Of a stretch of DNA of 26,494 nucleotides, positions 1 to 7,104 are shown in pieces. The position numbers and the translations under genes were made by a program. This stretch comes from DASPJL01 sp035628645 (lineage in GTDB: Bacteria; Bacteroidota; Bacteroidia; Cytophagales; Cyclobacteriaceae), in assembly GCA_035628645.1 (NCBI GenBank), contig DASPJL010000093.1, positions 1-26,494 of the forward strand. Reading direction: 5' to 3'. Under the pieces are notes generated by a model, which was not told the DNA's origin, ran no database searches, and saw nothing but the letters and a program-made list of their open reading frames with translations. Each line of letters opens with the position of its first letter. Positions within the stretch are counted from its first letter, which is position 1.

Positions 1-258
1 GTCAGCCATTGTAGGGTCAATAACTAACCGGTAAAAAGGCAGGGAAGTAGCGAGCAAGCTTCCATCGGCTGCATAGATATTGCCTCTGGTGGCTTTTACA
101 ACTCTATATTGTAAGCCAATGGTTTCGGCCAGTTTTTGCCATTTGCCACCTTCCAGGTACTGGATATCAATCAATTTGAAAATGATTGCGCAGGCAAAAA
201 AGAATACCACCAAAAAGGCTATCCTTACTCTTACCAATATTGACCTTTTAATATTCAT
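1..258 (-). CDS. ftsI: Penicillin-binding protein FtsI (septal transpeptidase), N-terminal part only
   Basis: Partial gene running off the left edge; 86 N-terminal codons are present. The translation starts MNIKRSILVRVRI, has one membrane span at about residues 13-32, and continues with an RGNIYAADGSLLA motif at about 58-70. That motif is typical of the start of the class B PBP dimerisation module, where family members usually have RG-I-DRNG-LA. The transpeptidase domain lies outside the window. FtsI crosslinks septal peptidoglycan at the division site. The ATG overlaps the end of the upstream ftsL-like gene by 11 bp, so the two are probably translationally coupled. Position after mraZ, rsmH and ftsL fits the dcw cluster. 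The exact class B paralogue cannot be proven without the C-terminus. Confidence 0.88.
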   Translation of the reverse strand, partial: MNIKRSILVRVRIAFLVVFFFACAIIFKLIDIQYLEGGKWQKLAETIGLQYRVVKATRGNIYAADGSLLATSLPFYRLVIDPTMAD

Positions 259-619
259 CCTCTTTGATCACGATTTTAAAAGGTGGTACGGAACTTTCTT
301 CAACGCCCTGATTGGCTATGTTTCTTGATACCTCCGACTGTTTGCTGGAGTACATGTAATCCGCTTTAAGAGTAGTAAAATCTGCTCTTAAATCTTCAAC
401 TTCTACCTTAAGCTGATCTATTTGCCTGATGGTTCTTTCTGAATAGTGATTGTTTCCTATGTATATTATGATGATGAATGTGGAATAAAGAACATAGGGA
501 AGGTACTTGATGGGTACGCCCTCTTCAAAAAAACTATCTACTCTGAAAACATTTTCTATCACCCGGAAAAGCTTTCCGCCTGATGATGGATTTTTTATGT
601 TTTTGGAGTTGTTGGACAT
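248..619 (-). CDS. ftsL: FtsL-like cell division protein
   Basis: 123 aa. Residues 1-38 are cytoplasmic and basic, about 39-56 form one membrane span (YLPYVLYSTFIIIIYIG), and about 57-95 form a probable coiled coil rich in E, D, L and K. This is the topology of FtsL, the small bitopic divisome protein that pairs with FtsB and recruits FtsW/FtsI. Sequence alone is weak evidence because FtsL is poorly conserved. The call rests mainly on position between rsmH and ftsI and on the topology, which matches the divergent Bacteroidota FtsL type. The 3' end overlaps ftsI by 11 bp. The 5' end is 96 bp from the rsmH stop, an unusually wide gap for this operon. Confidence 0.8.
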   Translation of the reverse strand: MSNNSKNIKNPSSGGKLFRVIENVFRVDSFFEEGVPIKYLPYVLYSTFIIIIYIGNNHYSERTIRQIDQLKVEVEDLRADFTTLKADYMYSSKQSEVSRNIANQGVEESSVPPFKIVIKEDEY

Positions 620-690
620 CTTGTTAGGTTTTGGCTTTAGCAGCAGTCTTAAGTATAGTATCTTGTATTGAGTATTAAGCTTGAATTAAA

Positions 691-720
691 ATTCACTCAT
701 TCGTCATTTTCTCATTCACT
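691..720. repeat. Degenerate CATT-rich short repeat at the rsmH 3' end
   Basis: CATT recurs at 698, 705 and 713 with CATTCGTCATT in the middle, a period of about 7-8 bp. It occupies the unusually long rsmH-ftsL spacer and includes the rsmH stop codon (716-718). It shares ATTCGTCATTT with the spacer at 17450-17459. Confidence 0.45.
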
Positions 721-1621
721 CAATTTTCTCCGCTATCCTTAGCTTGGCGCTTCTTGCTCTGTTATTTCTTTTTACTTCCTCTTCATTGGCTACAATAGGT
801 TTTCGGTTTACAGCATTTAATGGCTTATTTACATTTCCAAATAAATCCTTTTCAGCTTCCCCGTAAAACTTCCCTTCTTTAATAAAATTTTTAACCAACC
901 GGTCTTCCAACGAATGATAAGAAAGAACTACTAACCTTCCTCCCGGCGCCAATACTTCTGCCGATTGAGTAAGTACTTCTTCCAATACTTTCAATTCCTC
1001 ATTCACTTCAATTCTTATTGCCTGAAATACTTGTGCGAAAAACTTGTTTTCCTTTCCTCGCGGAGCAAATTTTTCTAAAGCGCCTTTAAGCTCTCCAACT
1101 GTATTTAAAGGCCGGTTTATTCTGGCGCTCACAATAGCAGCAGCCACTGTTTTTGCATTTTTTATTTCACCATACATTCCCAGGATCTTATGCAAATCCT
1201 CCTGACTGTATTCACTGATTACATTTTTGGCAGAAACAGCAGCATTTTGATCCATTCTCATGTCCAATTCCGCATCAAAACGAGTGGAAAAACCACGCTC
1301 TGCAGAATTGATCTGATGAGAGGAAACACCTAAATCTGCCAAAATTCCATTTACTTTAGTAACTCCATGAAACCTTAGATATTTTTTAAGGTGGCGAAAA
1401 TTGGCCTCAATAAATGTAAAAGAACGACTGTTTATTGTTTCTGCGTTTGCTTTGGCATCCGCATCCTGGTCAAAGGCAAATAACTTTCCATCCGTCAACT
1501 GCTTTAGAATTTCGCGGGAATGTCCTCCTCCTCCAAAAGTCACATCCACATATAACCCTTCCGAATTTATCTTCAATCCTTCAATGCACTCTTTCAGCAG
1601 AACTGGCTCGTGATAGTTCAT
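716..1621 (-). CDS. rsmH: 16S rRNA (cytosine(1402)-N(4))-methyltransferase RsmH
   Basis: 301 aa, about the usual family length. It N4-methylates C1402 in the decoding region of 16S rRNA using SAM. Visible hallmarks are the N-terminal YHEPVLLKE, the SAM-binding VDVTFGGGGHSREIL at about 25-39, DLGVSSHQ at about 96-103, the RGFSTRFDAELDMRMD block at about 109-124, and VLSYHSLEDRLVK at about 233-245. The gene formerly called mraW. Its ATG shares one base with the mraZ stop (TAATG arrangement), so it is probably translated by coupling. A GGGGAG stretch just upstream could act as a ribosome binding site. The stop codon lies inside a short degenerate CATT-type repeat (691-720). Confidence 0.97.
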   Translation of the reverse strand: MNYHEPVLLKECIEGLKINSEGLYVDVTFGGGGHSREILKQLTDGKLFAFDQDADAKANAETINSRSFTFIEANFRHLKKYLRFHGVTKVNGILADLGVSSHQINSAERGFSTRFDAELDMRMDQNAAVSAKNVISEYSQEDLHKILGMYGEIKNAKTVAAAIVSARINRPLNTVGELKGALEKFAPRGKENKFFAQVFQAIRIEVNEELKVLEEVLTQSAEVLAPGGRLVVLSYHSLEDRLVKNFIKEGKFYGEAEKDLFGNVNKPLNAVNRKPIVANEEEVKRNNRARSAKLRIAEKIE

Positions 1622-2073
1622 TAGCTCCCCTCCTCTGTCAAATATTTTTGAGCCTGGTTTGAAAACTCCGTTCTGTCTTTGATAAGGAATCCTTCATAAC
1701 TTTCAGGATCCCAAACTTCTACCCTATTTCCCATTCCCACTACCACTACACTTTTGTCTATGTTCGCGTACTTAAGAAGCAACTTTGGTATTACAAATCT
1801 TCCCATAGAGTCTAACTCCACATCTGTAAAACCTCTTAAAAAATTTCTTTGAAAATTTCGGTATTCAGGATTGAACTCGTTCAGGCTTGATACTTTGGCG
1901 AAAACTTTTTTCCATTCTACTTCCGGATAAATCACCAGACAAGGCTCAAACCCCCTTGTTACCACGATGTTATTTCCTGAAGCCTGGGGCAAATTAGATT
2001 TGATCTTGGCTGGTAGCACTAACCGGCCCTTTGCATCTAACTTACACTCATATTCGCTTGAGAAGAATGACAT
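1621..2073 (-). CDS. mraZ: Transcriptional regulator MraZ
   Basis: 150 aa. It contains two SpoVT/AbrB-like half-sites, each with the diagnostic DxxxR motif: DAKGR at about 13-17 in YECKLDAKGRLVLPAKI and DSMGR at about 88-92 in VELDSMGRFVIPK. MraZ is a ring-forming DNA-binding protein that binds short direct repeats upstream of its own operon and represses or tunes the dcw cluster. Here it is first in the operon and overlaps rsmH by one base. The upstream DNA carries matching direct repeats at 2138-2164, consistent with autoregulation. The ATG at 2073 is preceded by a leader of about 28 nt from the predicted promoter. Confidence 0.96.
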   Translation of the reverse strand: MSFFSSEYECKLDAKGRLVLPAKIKSNLPQASGNNIVVTRGFEPCLVIYPEVEWKKVFAKVSSLNEFNPEYRNFQRNFLRGFTDVELDSMGRFVIPKLLLKYANIDKSVVVVGMGNRVEVWDPESYEGFLIKDRTEFSNQAQKYLTEEGS

Positions 2074-2107
2074 CTATATAGTATCTCCAAATTATTTTTC
2101 ACTAATA

Positions 2108-2137
2108 CAAATCTAAAAATTAAAAATTAAAAACCAA
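2108..2137 (-). promoter_or_regulatory. Predicted mraZ/dcw operon promoter (Bacteroidota type)
   Basis: Read on the minus strand: a -7 element TAGATTTG (2108-2115), matching TAnnTTTG exactly, and a -33 TTG (2135-2137) inside GTTGG, separated by 19 bases. The predicted start is near 2101, giving a leader of about 28 nt before the mraZ ATG. The MraZ-box array begins immediately upstream of the -33 element. Confidence 0.7.
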
Positions 2138-2164
2138 CCACTTTATACCACTTTTTACCACACT
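2138..2164 (-). promoter_or_regulatory. MraZ-box operator array (three repeats, 10-bp period)
   Basis: On the minus strand, AAAGTGG occurs at 2138-2144 and 2148-2154, separated by 3 bases. A degenerate third copy, AGTGTGG, lies at 2158-2164, so GTGGT recurs exactly every 10 bp. Known MraZ operators are short G-rich direct repeats with a 10-bp period (TGGGN-N5 in E. coli, AAAGTG[T/G]-N3 in Mollicutes). The sequence here is closest to the Mollicutes form. The array touches the -33 element of the mraZ promoter, as expected for an autorepressor site. Confidence 0.75.
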
Positions 2165-2641
2165 TTACGATTATTTTGTTATAAGGATATATTTTGGACG
2201 TAATTTTATCTTTGTATTTCCACTTTTGTTTACAATATCAAGAGATCCTTTAAGGATTTTGGACTTAATGAAAGTGGGAGAAAGTGGAGTTGATAGGATA
2301 AAATAAGCAGATTACAATAAAAAGTTAGTGTTTTTCGAGTTATTAAAGGAGTAGAATAAAATAGATTAAAATTGTATTTGTTTTAATATTAAGCACTTAT
2401 GGTTTTCGAATACTTAGATCTTTGAGGACGATCAAAAATCAGGATATTAAGAATGGCGTTAAGCGCTTTTAGTAGAAATGAAACGTTGGGATATCCCCTC
2501 TTTTGATATATTGGACGAATACAACAATAATTCTCTGAAAGACCACATATATTTAAAGGAAATTTAAGGGAACGGGTTAAAGAACTTTTCACCTTTTGCG
2601 TTTCAGTGAGTATAATCTGTGGTATAGAAAAAAGTAAATTC
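2165..2641. other. Gene-poor spacer with extra MraZ-like boxes
   Basis: No convincing gene in this stretch. A single AAAGTGG lies on the minus strand at 2220-2226, and a pair AAAGTGG-GAG-AAAGTGG on the plus strand at 2271-2287, the same spacing as the mraZ operator. A small palindrome (ATCCTT-T-AAGGAT) sits at 2245-2257. The rest (about 2290-2641) is AT-rich. A 91-codon minus-strand reading frame at 2389-2664 looks non-coding. No clear promoter for the plus-strand lipoprotein gene was found. Confidence 0.5.
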
Positions 2642-3862
2642 ATGAATGTTTTCAAATTTTGCACACCTATTCTGATTGTCTGTTTGATTTTTTCTTGTTC
2701 AATTAAAAATGAGGATATGCCAACTGGTATCTGGAGGGGAGTTATTAAACTTCAGGGTCAGGAACTTCCGTTTAATTTTGAAGTTGTTGAAAATGGAGAA
2801 GATAAAGTAAAGCTGATTTTAATAAATGCTAGTGAGCGGTTGAATGTGGATGATGTGGTAATAAAGGGCGATTCCTTATACATAAACATGCCTCTTTTTG
2901 ATTCGCGAATTCAGGCTAAAATTAGCGGTAACAAACTCACAGGGAATTTTATTAAAAATTATGTAAAAGATTATAACCTTCCTTTTGAAGCCACTCACGG
3001 AATTGAATATAGATTCAAAGAAGGTAAGGGATCACCGGAGTTTGTGGCGAAGAAGTTCAAAGTTCAGTTTGCAGACGATGCGGATTCTATTTATACGGTG
3101 GGTTTATTTAATCAGAATGGAAATAAGCTGACAGGCACGATCCTTACTACAACAGGAGACCATCGTTACCTGGATGGAATGGTTGAGCGCGATTCGTTGT
3201 TTTTATCTGCTTTTGACGGAGAACATGCTTATTTGTATAAAGGAAAGATTTATCCTGATTCATCGCTTACCGGAAAGTATTGGTCGGGGAAAGGCTACAA
3301 TACCACTTTTAAAGCCATTCCTAATGATACTATTGAACTTCCAGATGTCAATAAAATTACTTATCTGAAACCTGGTTATGAAAAGTTAACTTTTTCTTTT
3401 CCTGGATTAAATGGAGAACATGTCTCTCTGCATGATTCCAAGTACAAGAATAAAGTAGTCATTATCCAGCTTTTAGGTTCCTGGTGTCCCAATTGTATGG
3501 ACGAAACCATGTTTCTGGCTCCGTGGTACAAAAAGAATAAATCAAGGGGAGTAGAAGTAATTGGGCTGGCCTACGAAAAAAAGGATGACTTCAAATACGC
3601 GAAAGAAAGGGTGCAAAGAATGAAGGATAGGTTAAATGTAACGTATGATCTGGCCATTGCCGGAACTTCTGATAAAGCTTCAGCTTCTAAATCTTTACCA
3701 ATGTTAAACTCAGTATTGGCTTTCCCAACTACAATTTTTATTGATAAAGATGGGAAAGTCAGAAAAATCCATACCGGATTCAGCGGGCCGGGAACGGGGA
3801 TTTATTATGAAAAATTTGTGGAAGAATTTAATGGGACGGTTGATAAATTATTAGCGGAATAG
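2642..3862 (+). CDS. TlpA/ResA-like thioredoxin-fold lipoprotein
   Basis: 406 aa with the chosen ATG at 2642. An upstream in-frame ATG at 2606 would add 12 residues in front of an otherwise clean lipoprotein signal, so it was not used. Residues 1-18 form a hydrophobic signal ending at a lipobox with Cys19 (LIFSC). Residues about 20-250 are beta-rich, resembling the N-terminal domains attached to Bacteroidota TlpA proteins. Residues about 255-400 are an AhpC/TSA-thioredoxin fold with the redox motif C282-P-N-C285 (GSWCPNC) and a cis-Pro loop (FPTT). The protein is probably anchored in the periplasm and reduces disulfides or matures cytochromes; the substrate is unknown. It stands alone, convergent with the C45 hydrolase gene 12 bp away. 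Confidence 0.85.
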   Translation: MNVFKFCTPILIVCLIFSCSIKNEDMPTGIWRGVIKLQGQELPFNFEVVENGEDKVKLILINASERLNVDDVVIKGDSLYINMPLFDSRIQAKISGNKLTGNFIKNYVKDYNLPFEATHGIEYRFKEGKGSPEFVAKKFKVQFADDADSIYTVGLFNQNGNKLTGTILTTTGDHRYLDGMVERDSLFLSAFDGEHAYLYKGKIYPDSSLTGKYWSGKGYNTTFKAIPNDTIELPDVNKITYLKPGYEKLTFSFPGLNGEHVSLHDSKYKNKVVIIQLLGSWCPNCMDETMFLAPWYKKNKSRGVEVIGLAYEKKDDFKYAKERVQRMKDRLNVTYDLAIAGTSDKASASKSLPMLNSVLAFPTTIFIDKDGKVRKIHTGFSGPGTGIYYEKFVEEFNGTVDKLLAE

Positions 3863-3880
3863 GCAATATAAAACCTATTC
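3857..3880. terminator. Hairpin spanning two convergent stop codons
   Basis: Perfect 7-bp inverted repeat GAATAGG (3857-3863) and CCTATTC (3874-3880) with a 10-nt AT-rich loop. It contains the TAG stop of the plus-strand lipoprotein (3860-3862) and the TAG stop of the minus-strand hydrolase (3875-3877). The T-tracts on both sides are weak, so termination is plausible in both directions but not certain. Confidence 0.4.
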
Positions 3881-5569
3881 TTCTTCCATCTCCTTCAACT
3901 GCTCCCTCATATGGTCTTCCTCCTTTTTAGTAGCGATTTGTTTGGTTAAGCCTTTCTCGTAGTAAGATTTCGCTTTCGCTTTATCTCCGCTCTTTTTATA
4001 ATAATCTCCAAGAAGGGAATACATATAGTAATATTCCGGATTGCTTTGCTCAAAAGCAGTCAGATCTTGAGGACTTAAAGGAGAAGCATTGTCATTGCTT
4101 AGGAAGTCAGTAATCTTGTTCTTAATGGATTTAAAGGTTACAAAGTTCTTGTAAGCCTCAGAGTTTAGGAAAGGATCGGCAGGGATGGTAAGACTATCGA
4201 TAAACATGTCTTCCCGGCCTTTGTAAACAGAATTAGAAAATATTTCTTTAAGATCATAGGCATAATATTTTCCTAATTGATAAGGGTTACTGGATACCCA
4301 AACCAGGTTTTGTTCAGGCTTAAAGATGATGGAATGATGAGAAAGTAGTTGATTAACCGCAAGTTCATTTCCCATGCCTATGTTTTTTCCATGTTGACCC
4401 TTTTGATCCCTTAGGATTTTTGCCATTGATTTATAATCCAGTTTTTGTTCGGCGCTCAACAGCTCCACCATTCTTTGATACCGGTAAAAAGAAGCGCTTT
4501 CTTGTATATTTTTCAGGTTGATGGCCTCATCTTTAAATGTCTCGCTTCTGAAGTGATTTGCACATATAATGTCATTGTTTTCAGGGTAAACGATTCCTAT
4601 TTTTCCAGGAGATTTCTCGATGATGGCTGTTTTGCCATCTTTTGCAGAGCCTATCATTATGGCTTCTGCCACAAATGTTTTTCTCTTCTTAGCGATTTCA
4701 TAAGCTTCTTCAATGTTGGTGGCATATTGAAGGATTTCCCTGGCTAGTATAGATATCGGAGTAGCCGCCCCTGTAGGAATTTCCGATTTACCGGCGTTGA
4801 TTGTAACTGTAAGTCCAGCTTCATTCATTCCTGAAACTGCTCCTATCATTCCGCCCCAGGATACGATCATAAATTTATTTCCTCTGTCCGGGTTGAAGAA
4901 TATGAGCATCTTGTCCTCAGCAAATTCATCGCCGACAAAAAAATCGAAATTCCGGCCAATCAATAGTGATCCGTCTGTTGTTCTGTTTCCCCATGCCGAA
5001 AAGGAGGTACAGCCTACCACCATGTTTTTGTCCTGCAAAGCATGCCCTATGTCGTGGGCCGCGTGATAGTTAAGCATTCTATGGTAGGGATCCCCGATAA
5101 AATCATAATCATGGGAAGCAGCAAAGGATTCTCCATAAATTTCTAACTTATATTCTTCGGGAATGTATTCGTCTATGTCACGGTTAAACCAGGCGATGAA
5201 ATATTTTAAAAACTTTAAATAAGATTCGGACGGAACAATTTTTTTTATCTGCGCTATAAAGGCATCTTCCTGTTTCCTGATTAATGGTTGGGCAAGTTTT
5301 CCAATTACGACGCCCCTTTCAAAAGCATCTCCTTCCACATACATTTCCCACAATCCACCCTCATTTCTTCTGATCCAGTTATTTCCCAACGTAAAATAAG
5401 CACTGTCTACTTTTGTAACCTTATAATTTAAGGCACTCATGTCTTTAGGTGTTGGGGGATCAATTTTGGTTCGGAAATAGAAGTAAATGATACCTGCCAT
5501 TAACAATAGACTTAATGATGCCAGGCTATATAATATTACTTTTTTTAAACGGTTCTTTTTTTTTGCCAT
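3875..5569 (-). CDS. Membrane-anchored C45-like Ntn hydrolase (acyl-CoA:6-APA acyltransferase/linear amidase superfamily)
   Basis: 564 aa. Residues about 10-32 form one membrane span or uncleaved signal anchor. The core shows VVGCTSFSAWGNRT with the likely nucleophile Cys187, followed by GSLLIGRNFDFF, a pattern of the C45/choloylglycine-hydrolase type Ntn fold in which the Cys becomes the new N-terminus after self-cleavage. The MIGAVSGMNEAGLTV segment also fits. The last 60 residues look like a TPR pair (LLGDYYKKSGDKAKAKSYYEKGL) ending in an acidic tail. Such enzymes cleave or transfer acyl groups on amides. Last gene of the four-gene operon, 11 bp after the oxidoreductase stop. The natural substrate is not predictable; an N-acyl or lipid amide in the periplasm is inference. 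The long pro-region (186 residues) is unusual for simple C45 enzymes. Confidence 0.75.
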   Translation of the reverse strand: MAKKKNRLKKVILYSLASLSLLLMAGIIYFYFRTKIDPPTPKDMSALNYKVTKVDSAYFTLGNNWIRRNEGGLWEMYVEGDAFERGVVIGKLAQPLIRKQEDAFIAQIKKIVPSESYLKFLKYFIAWFNRDIDEYIPEEYKLEIYGESFAASHDYDFIGDPYHRMLNYHAAHDIGHALQDKNMVVGCTSFSAWGNRTTDGSLLIGRNFDFFVGDEFAEDKMLIFFNPDRGNKFMIVSWGGMIGAVSGMNEAGLTVTINAGKSEIPTGAATPISILAREILQYATNIEEAYEIAKKRKTFVAEAIMIGSAKDGKTAIIEKSPGKIGIVYPENNDIICANHFRSETFKDEAINLKNIQESASFYRYQRMVELLSAEQKLDYKSMAKILRDQKGQHGKNIGMGNELAVNQLLSHHSIIFKPEQNLVWVSSNPYQLGKYYAYDLKEIFSNSVYKGREDMFIDSLTIPADPFLNSEAYKNFVTFKSIKNKITDFLSNDNASPLSPQDLTAFEQSNPEYYYMYSLLGDYYKKSGDKAKAKSYYEKGLTKQIATKKEEDHMREQLKEMEEE

Positions 5570-5580
5570 ATCCGGTGATT

Positions 5581-7104
5581 CTAAAGCACACTTTTAATTT
5601 TTCCTAACAGGTATTTTAATCCCAATAAATGAGAGCATGTATTTATTGCTCCGATCGTTACCCCCAACACGCCGTGCATGTTCAGGTTCTGACCTGTGAG
5701 GTATAGATTGGGGATTTTTGTTTTGGGTGAAATAAAGGTTTTAATAGGATCATTGTAATCTTTAAGGATTCCGTATAACGAGCCATCCTTTGTTCCAATA
5801 TAGTCACGATAAGACAAAGGAGTGGAAGTATAGTATTTGTAAATTTTACTTCTTAATCCTGGAATCTTTTTTTCTACCTCAATAAGCAGCTTTTCTGCTT
5901 TCTCCGTTTTAAATGCTTCATAATCTTCCCCTCTGTAGTCTTCGTGGGAAACAGTATTGAAGGTGTTTTCCCATTTCTTCACTTCATCATAATGCATATA
6001 AGCCATTATGGTAAGGCTTTCACAGTCATCATGGGATTTGGAATGAGCGGAAGTAAAAAGCGCATATCCTTCAGGCCACGTATTTTCGCGATAACGCATC
6101 TGATCCCACACATCTTCATTTATATAGTGATAATAATTTCGGTTGAAATAGGGGATATTCGCGTCTTTCTTTAAAACTACATAAACGATAAATGTCGAAA
6201 TGGTATTTTCCAGCGTATTGATCCTTTCCCTGTATGCTTTCCTTATTTTATCGCTTTCGATCATTTCCAGTGTTCCCACTGGATGAATATTTGAAATGAA
6301 GTGCTTGCCTTCAAATCTTTCCCCTTCCTTAGTCTCCACATATTTACACTGGTCACCTTCCACAATCAAACGCTTAGCTTCGCTGTGTTTTAAAATTTTT
6401 CCCCCATTCGCCATGATTTTGCTGGTCAGTATCCTAGCGATTTGTGACCCTCCGTCCACACACCTATAAGAACTTTCGATGTAGGAATTGATTACTAAGG
6501 CATGAACATAAAGAGGCGTTTTGTCTCCCACACCTGCATACAACACGTTTGTTCCCGCAAGCACTCGCTGAAGTTTTTCATTCCTGGTAATCGATTCAAT
6601 AAAACCTTTGGCGCTCGTATCAACAAGACCGGTTTCTGTAATGTTTTTCTCAGATTCTTCAAGATTGTATAAAGGAAAGTGTTTGCAGATTTCCTGAAGC
6701 TTATCGCAATAATTATTAAGGGCTTCCTTTTCTTTAGGGAAATATTTTAAAAGATTATCCTTAAAATTATCGTAGCCCTGAGCATGAGGATATTCTTGGG
6801 GATCACTTTCGAAGGAAATCACGTCATAGGCATCCTCGTCCAGCTTTTTCATTTTCAGTTTATCCATTATTCCAAAATATTTGAAATAACTATGGAGATT
6901 CTGACCTTCAGATAATCCCCCGATATAGTGGATCCCAGTATCAAAAATGCATCTATCCCTGGCGAAGGTTTGAAGATTGCCGCCTATTTGTTTGTTTTTT
7001 TCAAGAATCAGGACTTTATAACCTTCCTGACTCAGGATATATCCACACTCCAGCCCTCCAAGTCCACTGCCAATAATGATTACATCGTATTTATTATCCG
7101 TCAT
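5581..7104 (-). CDS. FAD-dependent oxidoreductase of the retinol saturase/carotene isomerase (CrtI-like) family
   Basis: 507 aa, a usual length for the family. The N-terminus has the dinucleotide-binding motif GSGLGG at residues 12-17, then an ILEKNKQIGGN strand and an FDTGIHYIGG block like that of retinol saturase and CrtISO proteins. The C-terminus has the second FAD motif LYLTGQNLNMHGVLGVTIGA. Relatives reduce, desaturate or isomerise conjugated polyene chains. The ATG overlaps the stop of the upstream MMPL fusion gene by 4 bp (ATGA), and the C45 hydrolase follows after 11 bp, so the genes are co-translated neighbours. No carotenoid synthesis gene (crtB, crtE) is in the window. With the acyltransferase and exporter next door, a polyene or unsaturated acyl substrate is a reasonable inference. 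Confidence 0.82.
   Translation of the reverse strand: MTDNKYDVIIIGSGLGGLECGYILSQEGYKVLILEKNKQIGGNLQTFARDRCIFDTGIHYIGGLSEGQNLHSYFKYFGIMDKLKMKKLDEDAYDVISFESDPQEYPHAQGYDNFKDNLLKYFPKEKEALNNYCDKLQEICKHFPLYNLEESEKNITETGLVDTSAKGFIESITRNEKLQRVLAGTNVLYAGVGDKTPLYVHALVINSYIESSYRCVDGGSQIARILTSKIMANGGKILKHSEAKRLIVEGDQCKYVETKEGERFEGKHFISNIHPVGTLEMIESDKIRKAYRERINTLENTISTFIVYVVLKKDANIPYFNRNYYHYINEDVWDQMRYRENTWPEGYALFTSAHSKSHDDCESLTIMAYMHYDEVKKWENTFNTVSHEDYRGEDYEAFKTEKAEKLLIEVEKKIPGLRSKIYKYYTSTPLSYRDYIGTKDGSLYGILKDYNDPIKTFISPKTKIPNLYLTGQNLNMHGVLGVTIGAINTCSHLLGLKYLLGKIKSVL

Noticed and set aside
80..328. 82-codon plus-strand frame at the left edge
   Set aside because: Antisense to ftsI and ftsL, whose products are recognisable.
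2389..2664. 91-codon minus-strand reading frame between mraZ and the lipoprotein gene
   Set aside because: No recognisable domain, unlikely composition, overlaps the lipoprotein signal sequence, no promoter. A transposase remnant was considered but no motif was found.
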